Of a stretch of 64,000 bases of DNA, positions 7,908 through 16,475 are shown piece after piece. The DNA comes from Teredinibacter haidensis. GTDB lineage: Bacteria; Pseudomonadota; Gammaproteobacteria; Pseudomonadales; Cellvibrionaceae. Below the pieces are notes generated by a model, which made no database searches, was not told the DNA's origin, and saw only the letters and a program-made list of their open reading frames with translations. How positions within the stretch are numbered: position 1 is the first letter of the stretch; the number at the start of each line of letters is the position of its first letter. The DNA lies in assembly GCF_014211975.1 (NCBI RefSeq), contig NZ_CP060084.1, forward strand, positions 1,922,001 through 1,986,000, read 5' to 3'. The translations under genes and the position numbers were made by a program.

Positions 7908-9347
7908 TTAACCTACTGATCCTTCCAGGCTTACTTCCAACAACTTGCCGGCTTCAACGGCAAACTCCATCGGCAGCTCTTTAAACACTTCCTTACAGAA
8001 ACCGTTCACGATCATGGACACGGCTTTTTCCGTATCAATGCCCCGCTGCAAACACAAATACAACTGGTCGTCGCTCACCTTCGAGGTTGTGGCTTCATGC
8101 TCGACAACGGCCGAAGGGTGTTTACTTTCTATATACGGGAAAGTATGCGCAGCGCACTGATCACCAATCAACAGTGAATCACACTGGGTATAATTACGCG
8201 CCCCCTCAGCACCGGGATTCATGCGCACCAAACCGCGATAAGCATTGGAGCTTTTGCCAGCAGAAATACCTTTAGAAATAATCGTCGATCGAGTATTTTT
8301 ACCCAAATGGATCATCTTCGTTCCGGTATCGGCCTGCTGGTAATTATTCGTAAGGGCAACAGAATAGAATTCACCTACACTGTTATCACCTTTCAAAATA
8401 CAGCTTGGGTATTTCCAAGTAACCGCAGAGCCAGTCTCGACTTGCGTCCAGGAAATTCGTGCATTGGTATGGGCAATACCACGCTTGGTTACAAAATTGT
8501 ATATTCCGCCCCTACCTTCCGCATCACCGGGATACCAATTTTGAACGGTGGAATATTTAATATTGGAGTTGTCCAACGCTACTAATTCAACCACCGCTGC
8601 ATGCAGTTGGTTTTCATCGCGCATAGGCGCAGTACAACCTTCCAGATAACTGACCTGACTACCTTCATCGGCAACAATAAGCGTGCGCTCGAACTGGCCA
8701 GTATTCGATTCGTTAATACGGAAGTATGTTGATAGCTCCATAGGGCAGCGCACTCCCTTAGGTATATACACAAATGAACCATCACTAAAGACAGCGCTAT
8801 TTAGAGCTGAATAGAAATTGTCTTTTTGCGGAACCACACTACCAAGATATTTTTTCACCAACTCTGGATATTCTTTAATGGCTTCCGATATAGGGCAAAA
8901 AATCACGCCGGCATCTTTAAGCTTGCCACGAAAAGTGGTCGCAACCGAAACCGAATCAAAAACAGCATCGACAGCAACACCCGCCAGGGCCTCCTGCTCG
9001 TGCAAAGGAATACCCAGTTTTTTGTAGGTTTCCAACAGTTCCGGATCAACTTCATCCAGACTCTTTGGTCGATCAGCCATGCTTTTCGGTGCAGAATAAT
9101 AGGACACCGCGTTGAAATCGATTTTGGGGTAATTAACGTGCGCCCAGTCGGGTTCTTCCATTTCCTTCCAAGCGCTGTAGGCTTTTAACCGCCAATCGAG
9201 CATCCATTGAGGCTCTTCTTTTTTAGCTGAAATAAAACGAATAACACTTTCATCCAGACCGGGCGGCAGGGTCTCGGATTCAATATCCGTTACAAAGCCT
9301 GCGGCATAATCCTGCTTGATTAAATGATCAATATGTTCTTGAGACAT
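7908..9347 (-). CDS. sufB: SufB, Fe-S cluster assembly scaffold subunit
   Basis: Core scaffold protein of the SUF system. About 479 residues; conserved stretches include YIPKGVRCPMELSTYFRIN, SYLEGCTAPMRDENQLHAA, YSTVQNWYPGD and the C-terminal QLYLCLQRGID with the Fe-S/persulfide cysteine region. The ATG at 9347 (MSQEHI) was chosen; an in-frame GTG three codons upstream (9356) is possible. It lies 46 bp downstream of the IscS-like gene in the same operon. Confidence 0.96.
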   Translation of the reverse strand: MSQEHIDHLIKQDYAAGFVTDIESETLPPGLDESVIRFISAKKEEPQWMLDWRLKAYSAWKEMEEPDWAHVNYPKIDFNAVSYYSAPKSMADRPKSLDEVDPELLETYKKLGIPLHEQEALAGVAVDAVFDSVSVATTFRGKLKDAGVIFCPISEAIKEYPELVKKYLGSVVPQKDNFYSALNSAVFSDGSFVYIPKGVRCPMELSTYFRINESNTGQFERTLIVADEGSQVSYLEGCTAPMRDENQLHAAVVELVALDNSNIKYSTVQNWYPGDAEGRGGIYNFVTKRGIAHTNARISWTQVETGSAVTWKYPSCILKGDNSVGEFYSVALTNNYQQADTGTKMIHLGKNTRSTIISKGISAGKSSNAYRGLVRMNPGAEGARNYTQCDSLLIGDQCAAHTFPYIESKHPSAVVEHEATTSKVSDDQLYLCLQRGIDTEKAVSMIVNGFCKEVFKELPMEFAVEAGKLLEVSLEGSVG

Positions 9348-9393
9348 AGAATTCACAACTACTGGGCCAGCAACCTGGCCAAAAATCTAGAAA

Positions 9394-10587
9394 CTAAACA
9401 CTCGCCCGAGCGTTTAGCTCGGCAAGCCACTGAGGTGAGTTTTCTCGTAATTTGTTCACTGTGCTTACAACCGTTTGCGCTGCAAAATCCACCTCATCCT
9501 CGGTTGTATAACGTCCGAGACTGAAACGAATAGAGCTGTGTGCCAGCTCATCATTCAACCCCAACGCTTTGAGCACATAAGATGGCTCCACGCTGAGAGA
9601 AGTGCAAGCCGAGCCCGTTGAAACGGCCAGCTCCCGCAAGGACAGCAAAAGCGTTTCACCATCCACATAAGCAAAACTTATATTGGCATTACCCGCCACC
9701 CGATTTTCCAGTGAGCCATTAAGCTGCCAATCACTAAGCTCGCAAAAACCACGTAAAAAGCGGTTTCGTAAAGAGAGTATACGAGCATTATCTTCACCCA
9801 GTTGCTTCTGAGCTATTTTTGCCGCTAACCCCATACCAACAACTTGGTGGGTTGGTAGAGTGCCGGAGCGCATCCCTCTCTCGTGCCCACCTCCATGTAT
9901 TTGAGCTTCAATAGGTACCTGCGACTGACGTTTTATGTAAAGTGCACCCACACCCTTGGGGCCATAAAACTTATGAGCCGACAACGACAACAGATCCACA
10001 TCCAGCGCAGAACAGTTTATCGCTAACTTACCCGCGCTCTGCGCCGCGTCTACATGGTAAAAAATATCTTTTGATTTACACAGACGACCAATCGCAGCAA
10101 TGTCGTTAATCACGCCGATTTCGTTGTTGACATGCATAACAGAAACCAGCGTTGTATCATGCTGAATGGCAGCTTCGACATCCGCCGGATCTACCCTACC
10201 CTCAATATTGGGCTTGATATACGTAACTGAAAAACCCTGTGTTTGCAGATATTTAAATGCATCCAACACGGCCTTGTGTTCGATTTGAGAGGTAACTAGG
10301 TGCTTGCCTTTTTGCAGGTTAGCCAGCGCGACACCTTTAATTGCCAGATTATTGGCCTCGGTTGCACCACTGGTCCAGACAATCTCTCGGGGGTCAGCTC
10401 CCAGCAATTCAGCCACTTGAGCACGCGCGTTTTCGACAGCCTCTTCAGCTTTCCAGCCATAGACATGGGAACGGGACGCCGGATTGCCAAAATTGCCCTC
10501 GCGGGTAAGGCAATGAAACATGGCCTCTGCCACACCCGGGTCTACCGGTGTGGTTGCAGCGTAATCAAGATATACGGGCTTTTGCAT
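9394..10587 (-). CDS. iscS: Group I (IscS-type) cysteine desulfurase
   Basis: PLP-dependent desulfurase of the IscS/NifS group. The 397-residue protein has N-terminal YLDYAATTPVDP, the PLP lysine at about 206 in SAHKFYGPKG, and catalytic Cys at about 328 in GSACTSLSVEPSYVL within the long mobile loop of group I enzymes. The family form is ACTSASLEP, so the loop is slightly divergent, and the far C-terminus is not the usual E. coli-like tail. It sits directly after iscR, as in ISC operons, but is followed by suf genes; no iscU is nearby. It may supply sulfur for tRNA thiolation as well as clusters. Confidence 0.9.
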   Translation of the reverse strand: MQKPVYLDYAATTPVDPGVAEAMFHCLTREGNFGNPASRSHVYGWKAEEAVENARAQVAELLGADPREIVWTSGATEANNLAIKGVALANLQKGKHLVTSQIEHKAVLDAFKYLQTQGFSVTYIKPNIEGRVDPADVEAAIQHDTTLVSVMHVNNEIGVINDIAAIGRLCKSKDIFYHVDAAQSAGKLAINCSALDVDLLSLSAHKFYGPKGVGALYIKRQSQVPIEAQIHGGGHERGMRSGTLPTHQVVGMGLAAKIAQKQLGEDNARILSLRNRFLRGFCELSDWQLNGSLENRVAGNANISFAYVDGETLLLSLRELAVSTGSACTSLSVEPSYVLKALGLNDELAHSSIRFSLGRYTTEDEVDFAAQTVVSTVNKLRENSPQWLAELNARASV

Positions 10588-10647
10588 CAACTTACTTCAA
10601 CCAATTTTTCAGCAAACGGCTTGCGAATGGATTGACGCAAACGCTGC

Positions 10648-11148
10648 TTAGCTTCCGATGTGAGAAGCCGTTAATAGGGTATCAATGTTCGACTCAATCG
10701 GAGCAGGAGCATCACGTCCCTCCTGTCGCTGAGCGACCTCTTGCACATCCTGCCGATCTACCAGGCTCTGGAGGCTGATCCCACTTAAAAAGTCGTGGAT
10801 CTGCTCGCTTAAGTCACACCACAAAAAGTGGGTTAGGCAGACCTCACCGTTATGGCAATCACCTTCACGACCACAACTGGTAACATCAATAGATTCATTG
10901 ACAGCATCAATAATCTGGGCGACAAAAATGCCTGCCGACTCGCGGCTCAACCGGTAACCACCACCCGGTCCACGCACACTGGATACCAATGTATTTTGAC
11001 GCAACTTCGCGAAAAGCTGCTCAAGGTATGATAAAGAAATACCCTGACGCTTGGAAATATCAGCCAAACTGACGGGGCCACGCTGAGCGTGCAGCGCCAA
11101 ATCCAGCATTGCAGTAACCGCGTAGCGGCCTTTAGTGGTTAATCGCAT
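10648..11148 (-). CDS. iscR: IscR, Fe-S sensing Rrf2-family transcription regulator
   Basis: [2Fe-2S]-binding repressor/activator of Fe-S biogenesis genes. The N-terminal winged helix starts MRLTTKGRYAVTAMLDLAL. Ligands C92, C98 and C104 have canonical spacing, and H107 matches the fourth ligand of the E. coli protein. The C-terminus is typical in length (166 residues). A GAGG precedes the ATG. It is the first gene of the operon and its promoter carries an IscR type 1 operator, so negative autoregulation by holo-IscR is expected. Confidence 0.97.
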   Translation of the reverse strand: MRLTTKGRYAVTAMLDLALHAQRGPVSLADISKRQGISLSYLEQLFAKLRQNTLVSSVRGPGGGYRLSRESAGIFVAQIIDAVNESIDVTSCGREGDCHNGEVCLTHFLWCDLSEQIHDFLSGISLQSLVDRQDVQEVAQRQEGRDAPAPIESNIDTLLTASHIGS

Positions 11149-11177
11149 AGTACAGACCTCATCGTTGAGATGGCACC

Positions 11178-11210
11178 ATTATTCAATACCCCACTAATTT
11201 AGTCAACTAT
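11178..11210 (-). promoter_or_regulatory. iscR promoter with IscR type 1 operator
   Basis: Reading toward iscR, a -35 TTGACT (11201-11206) and -10 AATAAT (11178-11183) are 17 bp apart. Positions 11186-11210 match the published type 1 IscR consensus (ATASYYGACT followed by RWWWYAGTCRRSTAT) at 24 of 25 positions; the only miss is C to G after AGT. The operator spans the -35 box and spacer, consistent with repression by blocking RNA polymerase. Confidence 0.85.
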
Positions 11211-11234
11211 TTAACCCAGCAAACAACTAGGTTA

Positions 11235-12017
11235 TTACCCATTGTCACTCTTCGGTGGTTCCAGCTTTTTATCGGTGTGATAAATATAATTCTGGATGGA
11301 TGTGAGCATCCCCCTCAGAATGTTCAACTCCATCTGATCCAAACGGGTACGGTTAAACAAACGACGTAACCGCGTCATCGTCTGCCTGGGGTTGCCCGGG
11401 TCAAGAAAATCCAGCTTGACCAGAGTCTCCTGTAAGTGTTCGTAATAATGCTCCAACGCCTGATTTTTAACCGGCGGCTGATCCCATTCCTCAAAGTGAG
11501 GCGCCTTACCCTCTTTCGCGCTTAAGTAAGACATACGTATTTCGTAACAGATAACCTGCAGAGCCGCCCCAATATTCAAAGCGCTGTAATCGGGGTTAGC
11601 TGGAATATGTACATGGTAGTTGCACTTGTGCAGCTCCTCATTGGTCAAACCGCGATCCTCTCGGCCAAACACAACCGCCACCGGATGTTTTTCGGCTTCA
11701 AACCAGCAGCGGTCACCACACTCTCGAGGGGTTACCAATGGCCAGGGGATTCGACGTTCTCTAGCACTCGTACCCACAACCAAGCCGCAGTCGGCAATGG
11801 CTTCATCCAAGGTTGCCACAACTTTAACATTCTCCAGTACATCGATAGCACCAGCGGCACGCCAAACGGCTTTTTCTGCCGGATACTCTTTTGGATCGAC
11901 CAAATAGAGCTCAGACAAGCCCATATTTTTCATTGCTCGCGCCGCAGCGCCAATATTACCGGGGTGAGTGGTATTCACCATCACCATACGAATTTGCTGA
12001 AAACGTTGTTCATTCAT
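11235..12017 (-). CDS. trmJ: tRNA (cytidine/uridine-32-2'-O)-methyltransferase TrmJ
   Basis: SPOUT-class methyltransferase for the 2'-OH of position 32 in tRNAs. The 260-residue protein has the family motifs NTTHPGNIGAAARAMKNMG (motif 1), FGREDRGLTNEEL (motif 2) and IPANPDYSALNIGAALQ (motif 3, trefoil knot). It lies upstream of iscR in the same direction, divergent from suhB, the arrangement also found in E. coli. Confidence 0.95.
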   Translation of the reverse strand: MNEQRFQQIRMVMVNTTHPGNIGAAARAMKNMGLSELYLVDPKEYPAEKAVWRAAGAIDVLENVKVVATLDEAIADCGLVVGTSARERRIPWPLVTPRECGDRCWFEAEKHPVAVVFGREDRGLTNEELHKCNYHVHIPANPDYSALNIGAALQVICYEIRMSYLSAKEGKAPHFEEWDQPPVKNQALEHYYEHLQETLVKLDFLDPGNPRQTMTRLRRLFNRTRLDQMELNILRGMLTSIQNYIYHTDKKLEPPKSDNG

Positions 12018-12114
12018 GGAAATAATCTTCGGGAAAACGGGCTGTACGCCGGAAAAGGCGCGCAGTGTACCAGAGCAGCCACCTTCAGAATAGATTCTGC
12101 TGCCGCCCTACTGC

Positions 12115-12120
12115 TATAAT
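12115..12120 (+). promoter_or_regulatory. Candidate suhB promoter (extended -10)
   Basis: TGCTATAAT gives an extended -10 in the divergent trmJ/suhB region, about 65 bp before the suhB ATG. The -35 is poor, as is common for extended -10 promoters. Confidence 0.45.
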
Positions 12121-12184
12121 CGCGCGCGCCGCGTTCAGCGGACAGAACGTTCTTTTAAATTTCCACCCGTCCAGAGATGCCACT

Positions 12185-12988
12185 ATGGAACCCATGCTCA
12201 CTATCGCGTTAAAAGCAGCCCGCAAGGCTGGCGACATGATCGAACAGTCATTCGAGCGCCTCGATTTGATCAACATTGAAGAAAAAGGCCGCAACGATTA
12301 CGTTAGCGAGGTAGATCGCAAATCGGAGCAGGAGATAATTTATCACCTGAGCAAATCCTACCCTGATCACAAATTTATCGGTGAGGAATCCGGTGTTTCG
12401 GGCGCCGAAGAGAGCGATTACGAATGGATTATCGACCCTCTGGATGGCACCACCAACTTTATCCACGGTATTCCCCAGTTTTCCGTATCCATCGCCTGTA
12501 AATACAGAGGCCAGCTGGAGCACGCTGTTGTTCTCGACCCGATTAAACGCGAAGAATTTACCGCCAGCCGCGGCAGGGGCGCCATGCTCAATGGTCGCCG
12601 AATTCGCGTAACCGACCGCCGAGGCATGGACGGAGCGCTAATTGGAACCGGCCTCCCCTTTAACGGATTTGCACTAGAGCATATAGACGAATATCTGGGC
12701 TGCCTGCGTGAAATCGCTGGCCAGACTGCGGGCATCCGTCGCCCCGGTTCAGCAGCTCTTGACTTGGCTTATGTAGCCGCTGGCCGTTTTGACGGTTTCT
12801 GGGAAATGAATTTAAAACCCTGGGATATGGCTGCCGGTATTTTACTGGTAAGAGAAGCCGGCGGCTTACTCAGTGGATTTAAAGGCGACAGTAATTATTT
12901 AGAAACAGGTCACTTGGTGTGTGGTACACCGAAGGTGTTTAAACCCCTGCTACAGATTGTGGGCAAACATTTGAGCAATGTTTATTAA
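12185..12988 (+). CDS. suhB: Inositol-1-monophosphatase / antitermination factor SuhB
   Basis: Mg-dependent inositol monophosphatase; in E. coli it also joins the ribosomal RNA antitermination complex. The 267-residue protein has the metal-binding motifs GEESG (about residue 67), DPLDGTTNFIHG (about 84-95) and a C-terminal WDMAAGILLVREAGG. The ATG at 12185 was chosen because it gives the exact family length and N-terminus. It is divergent from trmJ, its conserved neighbour. Confidence 0.95.
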   Translation: MEPMLTIALKAARKAGDMIEQSFERLDLINIEEKGRNDYVSEVDRKSEQEIIYHLSKSYPDHKFIGEESGVSGAEESDYEWIIDPLDGTTNFIHGIPQFSVSIACKYRGQLEHAVVLDPIKREEFTASRGRGAMLNGRRIRVTDRRGMDGALIGTGLPFNGFALEHIDEYLGCLREIAGQTAGIRRPGSAALDLAYVAAGRFDGFWEMNLKPWDMAAGILLVREAGGLLSGFKGDSNYLETGHLVCGTPKVFKPLLQIVGKHLSNVY

Positions 12989-13006
12989 GCAACCAGAAAC
13001 CTCCAC

Positions 13007-13039
13007 AAAAAAGCCCGGCTAATGTTACCGGGCTTTTTT
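13007..13039. terminator. Bidirectional rho-independent terminator between suhB and the hybrid kinase
   Basis: Perfect 12-bp stem: AAAAAAGCCCGG, a 9-nt loop, then CCGGGCTTTTTT. The A-run on one side and T-run on the other let it end transcription from both convergent genes. Confidence 0.9.
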
Positions 13040-13074
13040 GTTTTTAGATCAGATAAATTCTTTATCGAATACCA

Positions 13075-15123
13075 CTACAGTAACAACTCATTAAACACAT
13101 CAATAAGCTGCTTCAGATCCAGCGGCTTGGTTAGATAAAAGTCAAAAGCGCTGGCCCGTCCTTTTTCAATATCATGCACCATCGCGTTAGCAGTCAACGC
13201 GATAACCGGAATATCCTTAGTAGACTCATCCTGTTTTAATACTTCCAACGCCTCAAAGCCGTCCATGCCCGGCAAGTTAATATCCATAATAATTAAATCG
13301 GGCTTTGTGGTGCGGGCCATAAAAATACCGCGCAGAGGTTCGCCCGTAAGATCCAACTCCAGGTTTGGATAACGCACGAGTAATTGTTTCATTAATCGCT
13401 GATTTGGAGGGTTATCTTCAACATAGAGAATACGTTTATTTTCAGTAACCAGCATATCCGGAATTTCGCTACTTAATTCCGAAGGGGTCCGGTCATATTG
13501 ATCGGCCAACTGCTCGATAGGCTGGCCGTGGTATATTGGAAATTCTACCCAAAAAGTACTACCCACACCCTCCTTACTGACAAAACCAATGGCTCCTTTC
13601 ATTTGCTCAACCAGCTGCTTGGTAATCACTAAACCTACACCACTACCCACTATATTGGTGGCTTCAGCCCCCAATCGATTAAAGGGTTGGAACAACTGCT
13701 TTTGCAGTTTATCCGGAATACCTCTTCCCGTATCCCGAACCGAGACCCGTAGCACATCGCCATCACCCAACTGACAACCAATAATAACCTTTCCGAAATC
13801 GCGGTTATATTTCACCGAATTACTCACCAAATTAAGCAGTATCTGCTTGAGCCGAACAGCATCTGCGATAATGGTTTTTTCTTCCAACCCATTCGCTTCG
13901 AGCTGAACACTGATGTTTTTGATATCCGCTTGAGCCTGGATCAACATTACCACTTCCTTTAACAGTCGCACTGGAGCTACAGGCTCCAATGAAAAACCCA
14001 TTCGGCCGGACTCAATTTTTGCAAGGTCCAACACATCCCCTACCAACTGCAGTAGATGCTCGCCTGCCTGCTGTATTTCAGCAACATTCGTTTGCTGCTC
14101 CAATGAAAGAGTTTTGTCCAGGTCGAACAATTGTGCGAAACCGAGAATCGCATTTAGCGGTGTACGCAATTCGTGACTCATACTCGAAAGGAAATCAGAT
14201 TTTGCACGATTGGCTAATTCGGCATCTTCCTTGGCTTTTAGCACACGCTCTTCTGCCCGCTTAACCTGAGTGATATCCATGTTTGTTCCTGACATCCGCG
14301 TGGCTTTACCTTCATCGCTATAAGCCATTTGCCCTCGGGCGCGAATCCATCGCCACTCATTATCTTTTCCGAGTATGCGGTATTCAATGTCGAAGGGTGT
14401 TTTCTCACGAACATGTTCTTTTAAGGCGTTATCAAAAATAGAGAGATTTTCTTCGTGAATACGCTTTCGCCAAGCTTGCATTCGATCAATACCCTGATTC
14501 ACAAGATCGTCGTGTTCCGAATACCCCAGATGCTCCCAGCAACGGCTGGAAAAATGAAACCCCCCGTGCTCCGCCGACCACTCCCATATACCATCATTGG
14601 AGGATTGCAGAATCCGGGCGTGGCGAGCCTCACTAATGAGCAGCGCCTGCTCAGTTTGCTTCAGCTTGGTTATGTCATAGACCACCCCGGACACATACCG
14701 CACACGCCCCTTCTGATCCCGCACAACCTCGACACGCACTTCGGCCCAAATATGTCCACCGCGCTTTTTACGAATGCGAAAAATGGCTTCACCAAGCCCC
14801 AAGCCACGCAGCAGTGCGTGTACAGCACTGTTCAGCTTGCTCTTATCGTCTGGGTGCACGTATTCCATAAACGTCTCAGCACTAGAAATATGCACCATAT
14901 CGGCTTCGGCATACCCCAGATGGGACCAGAAACTACCAACCCAATCCAGACAAAAACGGTTAACATCCCAATCCAAAAAAGCATATCCATGGCTACTCCC
15001 ACGAAAAATACGCTCATAGCTAGCAACATTTTTCTCCAAGGAGCTAATTTTCTGTCGAAACTCATAAGCCGCTGAGTCCGATATGTCAGCCTTCGATATT
15101 CCCGCTCTTTTAAACCAATTCAT
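13075..15123 (-). CDS. Soluble PAS-PAS hybrid histidine kinase with C-terminal receiver
   Basis: Orphan two-component sensor of 682 residues. Order: short coiled-coil start; two PAS/PAC modules (about 40-155 and 165-290, each ending in a VYDITKLK/NMDITQVK type PAC end); HisKA with H317 in SSMSHELRTPLNA; HATPase with N box near N435, DTGRGIP and GSGVGL; receiver with phospho-acceptor D614 in DLIIMDINLPGMDG and Lys in YLTKPLD. No membrane segment or HPt domain is visible, so it probably senses a cytoplasmic signal or associates with a partner. No response-regulator gene is adjacent. It sits between suhB and secF. The signal is unknown. Confidence 0.92.
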   Translation of the reverse strand: MNWFKRAGISKADISDSAAYEFRQKISSLEKNVASYERIFRGSSHGYAFLDWDVNRFCLDWVGSFWSHLGYAEADMVHISSAETFMEYVHPDDKSKLNSAVHALLRGLGLGEAIFRIRKKRGGHIWAEVRVEVVRDQKGRVRYVSGVVYDITKLKQTEQALLISEARHARILQSSNDGIWEWSAEHGGFHFSSRCWEHLGYSEHDDLVNQGIDRMQAWRKRIHEENLSIFDNALKEHVREKTPFDIEYRILGKDNEWRWIRARGQMAYSDEGKATRMSGTNMDITQVKRAEERVLKAKEDAELANRAKSDFLSSMSHELRTPLNAILGFAQLFDLDKTLSLEQQTNVAEIQQAGEHLLQLVGDVLDLAKIESGRMGFSLEPVAPVRLLKEVVMLIQAQADIKNISVQLEANGLEEKTIIADAVRLKQILLNLVSNSVKYNRDFGKVIIGCQLGDGDVLRVSVRDTGRGIPDKLQKQLFQPFNRLGAEATNIVGSGVGLVITKQLVEQMKGAIGFVSKEGVGSTFWVEFPIYHGQPIEQLADQYDRTPSELSSEIPDMLVTENKRILYVEDNPPNQRLMKQLLVRYPNLELDLTGEPLRGIFMARTTKPDLIIMDINLPGMDGFEALEVLKQDESTKDIPVIALTANAMVHDIEKGRASAFDFYLTKPLDLKQLIDVFNELLL

Positions 15124-15470
15124 CTAATAAGACTTCCGCAGTTTTTATACATGATTGAGGCGTTTACCATTCAGTTTAGAATAAATATCTCTATAGGCGT
15201 GAGCAATTCCGGCTAAGCGCTACAATTAAGAAACCCGTAACGAATGTAAGTGGCAAATGAGCGAAAACATTGAAGCATTAGCCGTGAAAGCGAGAAAAAG
15301 CATCGCCGAGTTGTTTTTACTTCTCGGTGATTCTGGCACGCTCGAGCGCAGCCACCCACTACCACTAAAGCCGCTCCTTCCGCATAAAGCGCCTTCTCTG
15401 TGCGAACCCAGATTCACCCAGAACAAAAATTAAACCTCACCCAGTTATAGAATCCTTCACTGTCAGACAT
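15124..15470. other. Intergenic region upstream of the hybrid kinase
   Basis: No convincing gene. A TATAAA about 20 bp upstream of the kinase start is a possible -10 without a clear -35. A 58-codon frame on the plus strand is listed separately as doubtful. Confidence 0.4.
15257..15433 (+). CDS. Doubtful small ORF (58 aa)
   Basis: An open frame starting MSENIEALAVKARKSIAELF, with a proline-rich, basic second half. The first 25 residues look like a normal amphipathic helix, but only a weak AAGTGG precedes the ATG and no family is recognised. It could be a remnant of a decayed gene. It lies opposite in strand to both neighbours. Confidence 0.2.
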   Translation: MSENIEALAVKARKSIAELFLLLGDSGTLERSHPLPLKPLLPHKAPSLCEPRFTQNKN

Positions 15471-15507
15471 AAAAAAAGCGGGAGCGACAATGGCCGAACC
15501 CGCTTTT
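15471..15507 (-). terminator. Rho-independent terminator after secF
   Basis: On the minus strand AAAAGCGGG pairs with CCCGCTTTT across a 16-nt loop and is followed by more Ts. It starts 18 bp beyond the secF stop. Confidence 0.8.
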
Positions 15508-15524
15508 CGTATAACGAAAACCTG

Positions 15525-16451
15525 TTACGGGATAAGCGTTTCCTGGTCGTCACCCTCTTTATCGATCACAATCAAATCATCTTTCGATATACCCATTACC
15601 AGCAGTACGTTCGCCGCAACGTATATAGAGGAGTATGTTCCCACAACCACACCTAAAATCAACGCCAAGGCGAAGTTGTGAATGAGTTCACCACCCACGA
15701 TGAAAAGCGCTAACAACACCAATAGTGTGGTTAAAGAGGTTATCAGAGTTCTACCCAGAGTTTGCGACAAGGAAATATTGATGATATCGATAGATGCTGT
15801 CTTACGCACCTTACGGAAGTTCTCTCGGATACGGTCGGAAACAACAATTGTATCGTTTAGAGAGTAACCAATTACCGCAAGAACCGCTGCCAATACGGTC
15901 AGGTCGAAATCCAATTCGATAACGGAGAAGAGCCCCAGCACAATCAGCACATCGTGAGCCAGAGCCGTAACAGCGCCGACCGAAAATTTAAACTGGAAAC
16001 GCAACGCAACGTAGGCCATTACAACTGACAGCGCGAATAACAAACCCAATCCACCGTCGTTCAAAAACTCTTCGCCCACCTGAGAACCAACATACTCAAT
16101 ACGCTCGCGTTGCACGATGCCATCACCTTTGTACGCAGAAGCCAAGCTTGCCGCAATGGCATCTCCTACCTTGGCCCCATCGGACTTAATACGAATAACG
16201 ACATCGCGGTCGGTACCGAAGTTGGCCACAATTGCGCCGGGGTAACCCTGTTCTCGCAGCTCTGCGCGAATATCTGTCAAGTTTGCTGTTTCGGGGTAAT
16301 GCATTTCGATCAGCGTACCACCGGTAAAATCCAGACCAAAACTCAAGCCCTTTACCGACAACACCGCGATAGAAGCTATTACCAATAAAATCGATAGGAC
16401 TCCGGCAAGTTTGCGTTGGCCCATAAAATTAATCACTTTTTTATCGCTCAT
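15525..16451 (-). CDS. secF: Protein translocase subunit SecF
   Basis: Inner-membrane RND-type subunit of SecDF, which uses the proton gradient to help pull proteins through SecYEG. The 308-residue protein has six predicted membrane segments with a large periplasmic loop after the first. FGLDFTGGTLIEM, and later YSLNDTIVVSDRIREN and TSLTTLLVLLALF, are SecF signatures. It is 24 bp downstream of secD and followed by a terminator. Confidence 0.97.
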   Translation of the reverse strand: MSDKKVINFMGQRKLAGVLSILLVIASIAVLSVKGLSFGLDFTGGTLIEMHYPETANLTDIRAELREQGYPGAIVANFGTDRDVVIRIKSDGAKVGDAIAASLASAYKGDGIVQRERIEYVGSQVGEEFLNDGGLGLLFALSVVMAYVALRFQFKFSVGAVTALAHDVLIVLGLFSVIELDFDLTVLAAVLAVIGYSLNDTIVVSDRIRENFRKVRKTASIDIINISLSQTLGRTLITSLTTLLVLLALFIVGGELIHNFALALILGVVVGTYSSIYVAANVLLVMGISKDDLIVIDKEGDDQETLIP

Positions 16452-16475
16452 TTTCGTTCTCTTTATTCAGGCCAA

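Noticed and set aside
12065..12184. 40-codon upstream extension of suhB
   Set aside because: It would include the promoter region; the ATG at 12185 gives the exact family length.
15226..15426. 66-codon minus-strand frame in the kinase-secF gap
   Set aside because: Composition is Ser/Gly/Arg-rich with no family likeness and no ribosome-binding site; it is antisense to another doubtful frame.
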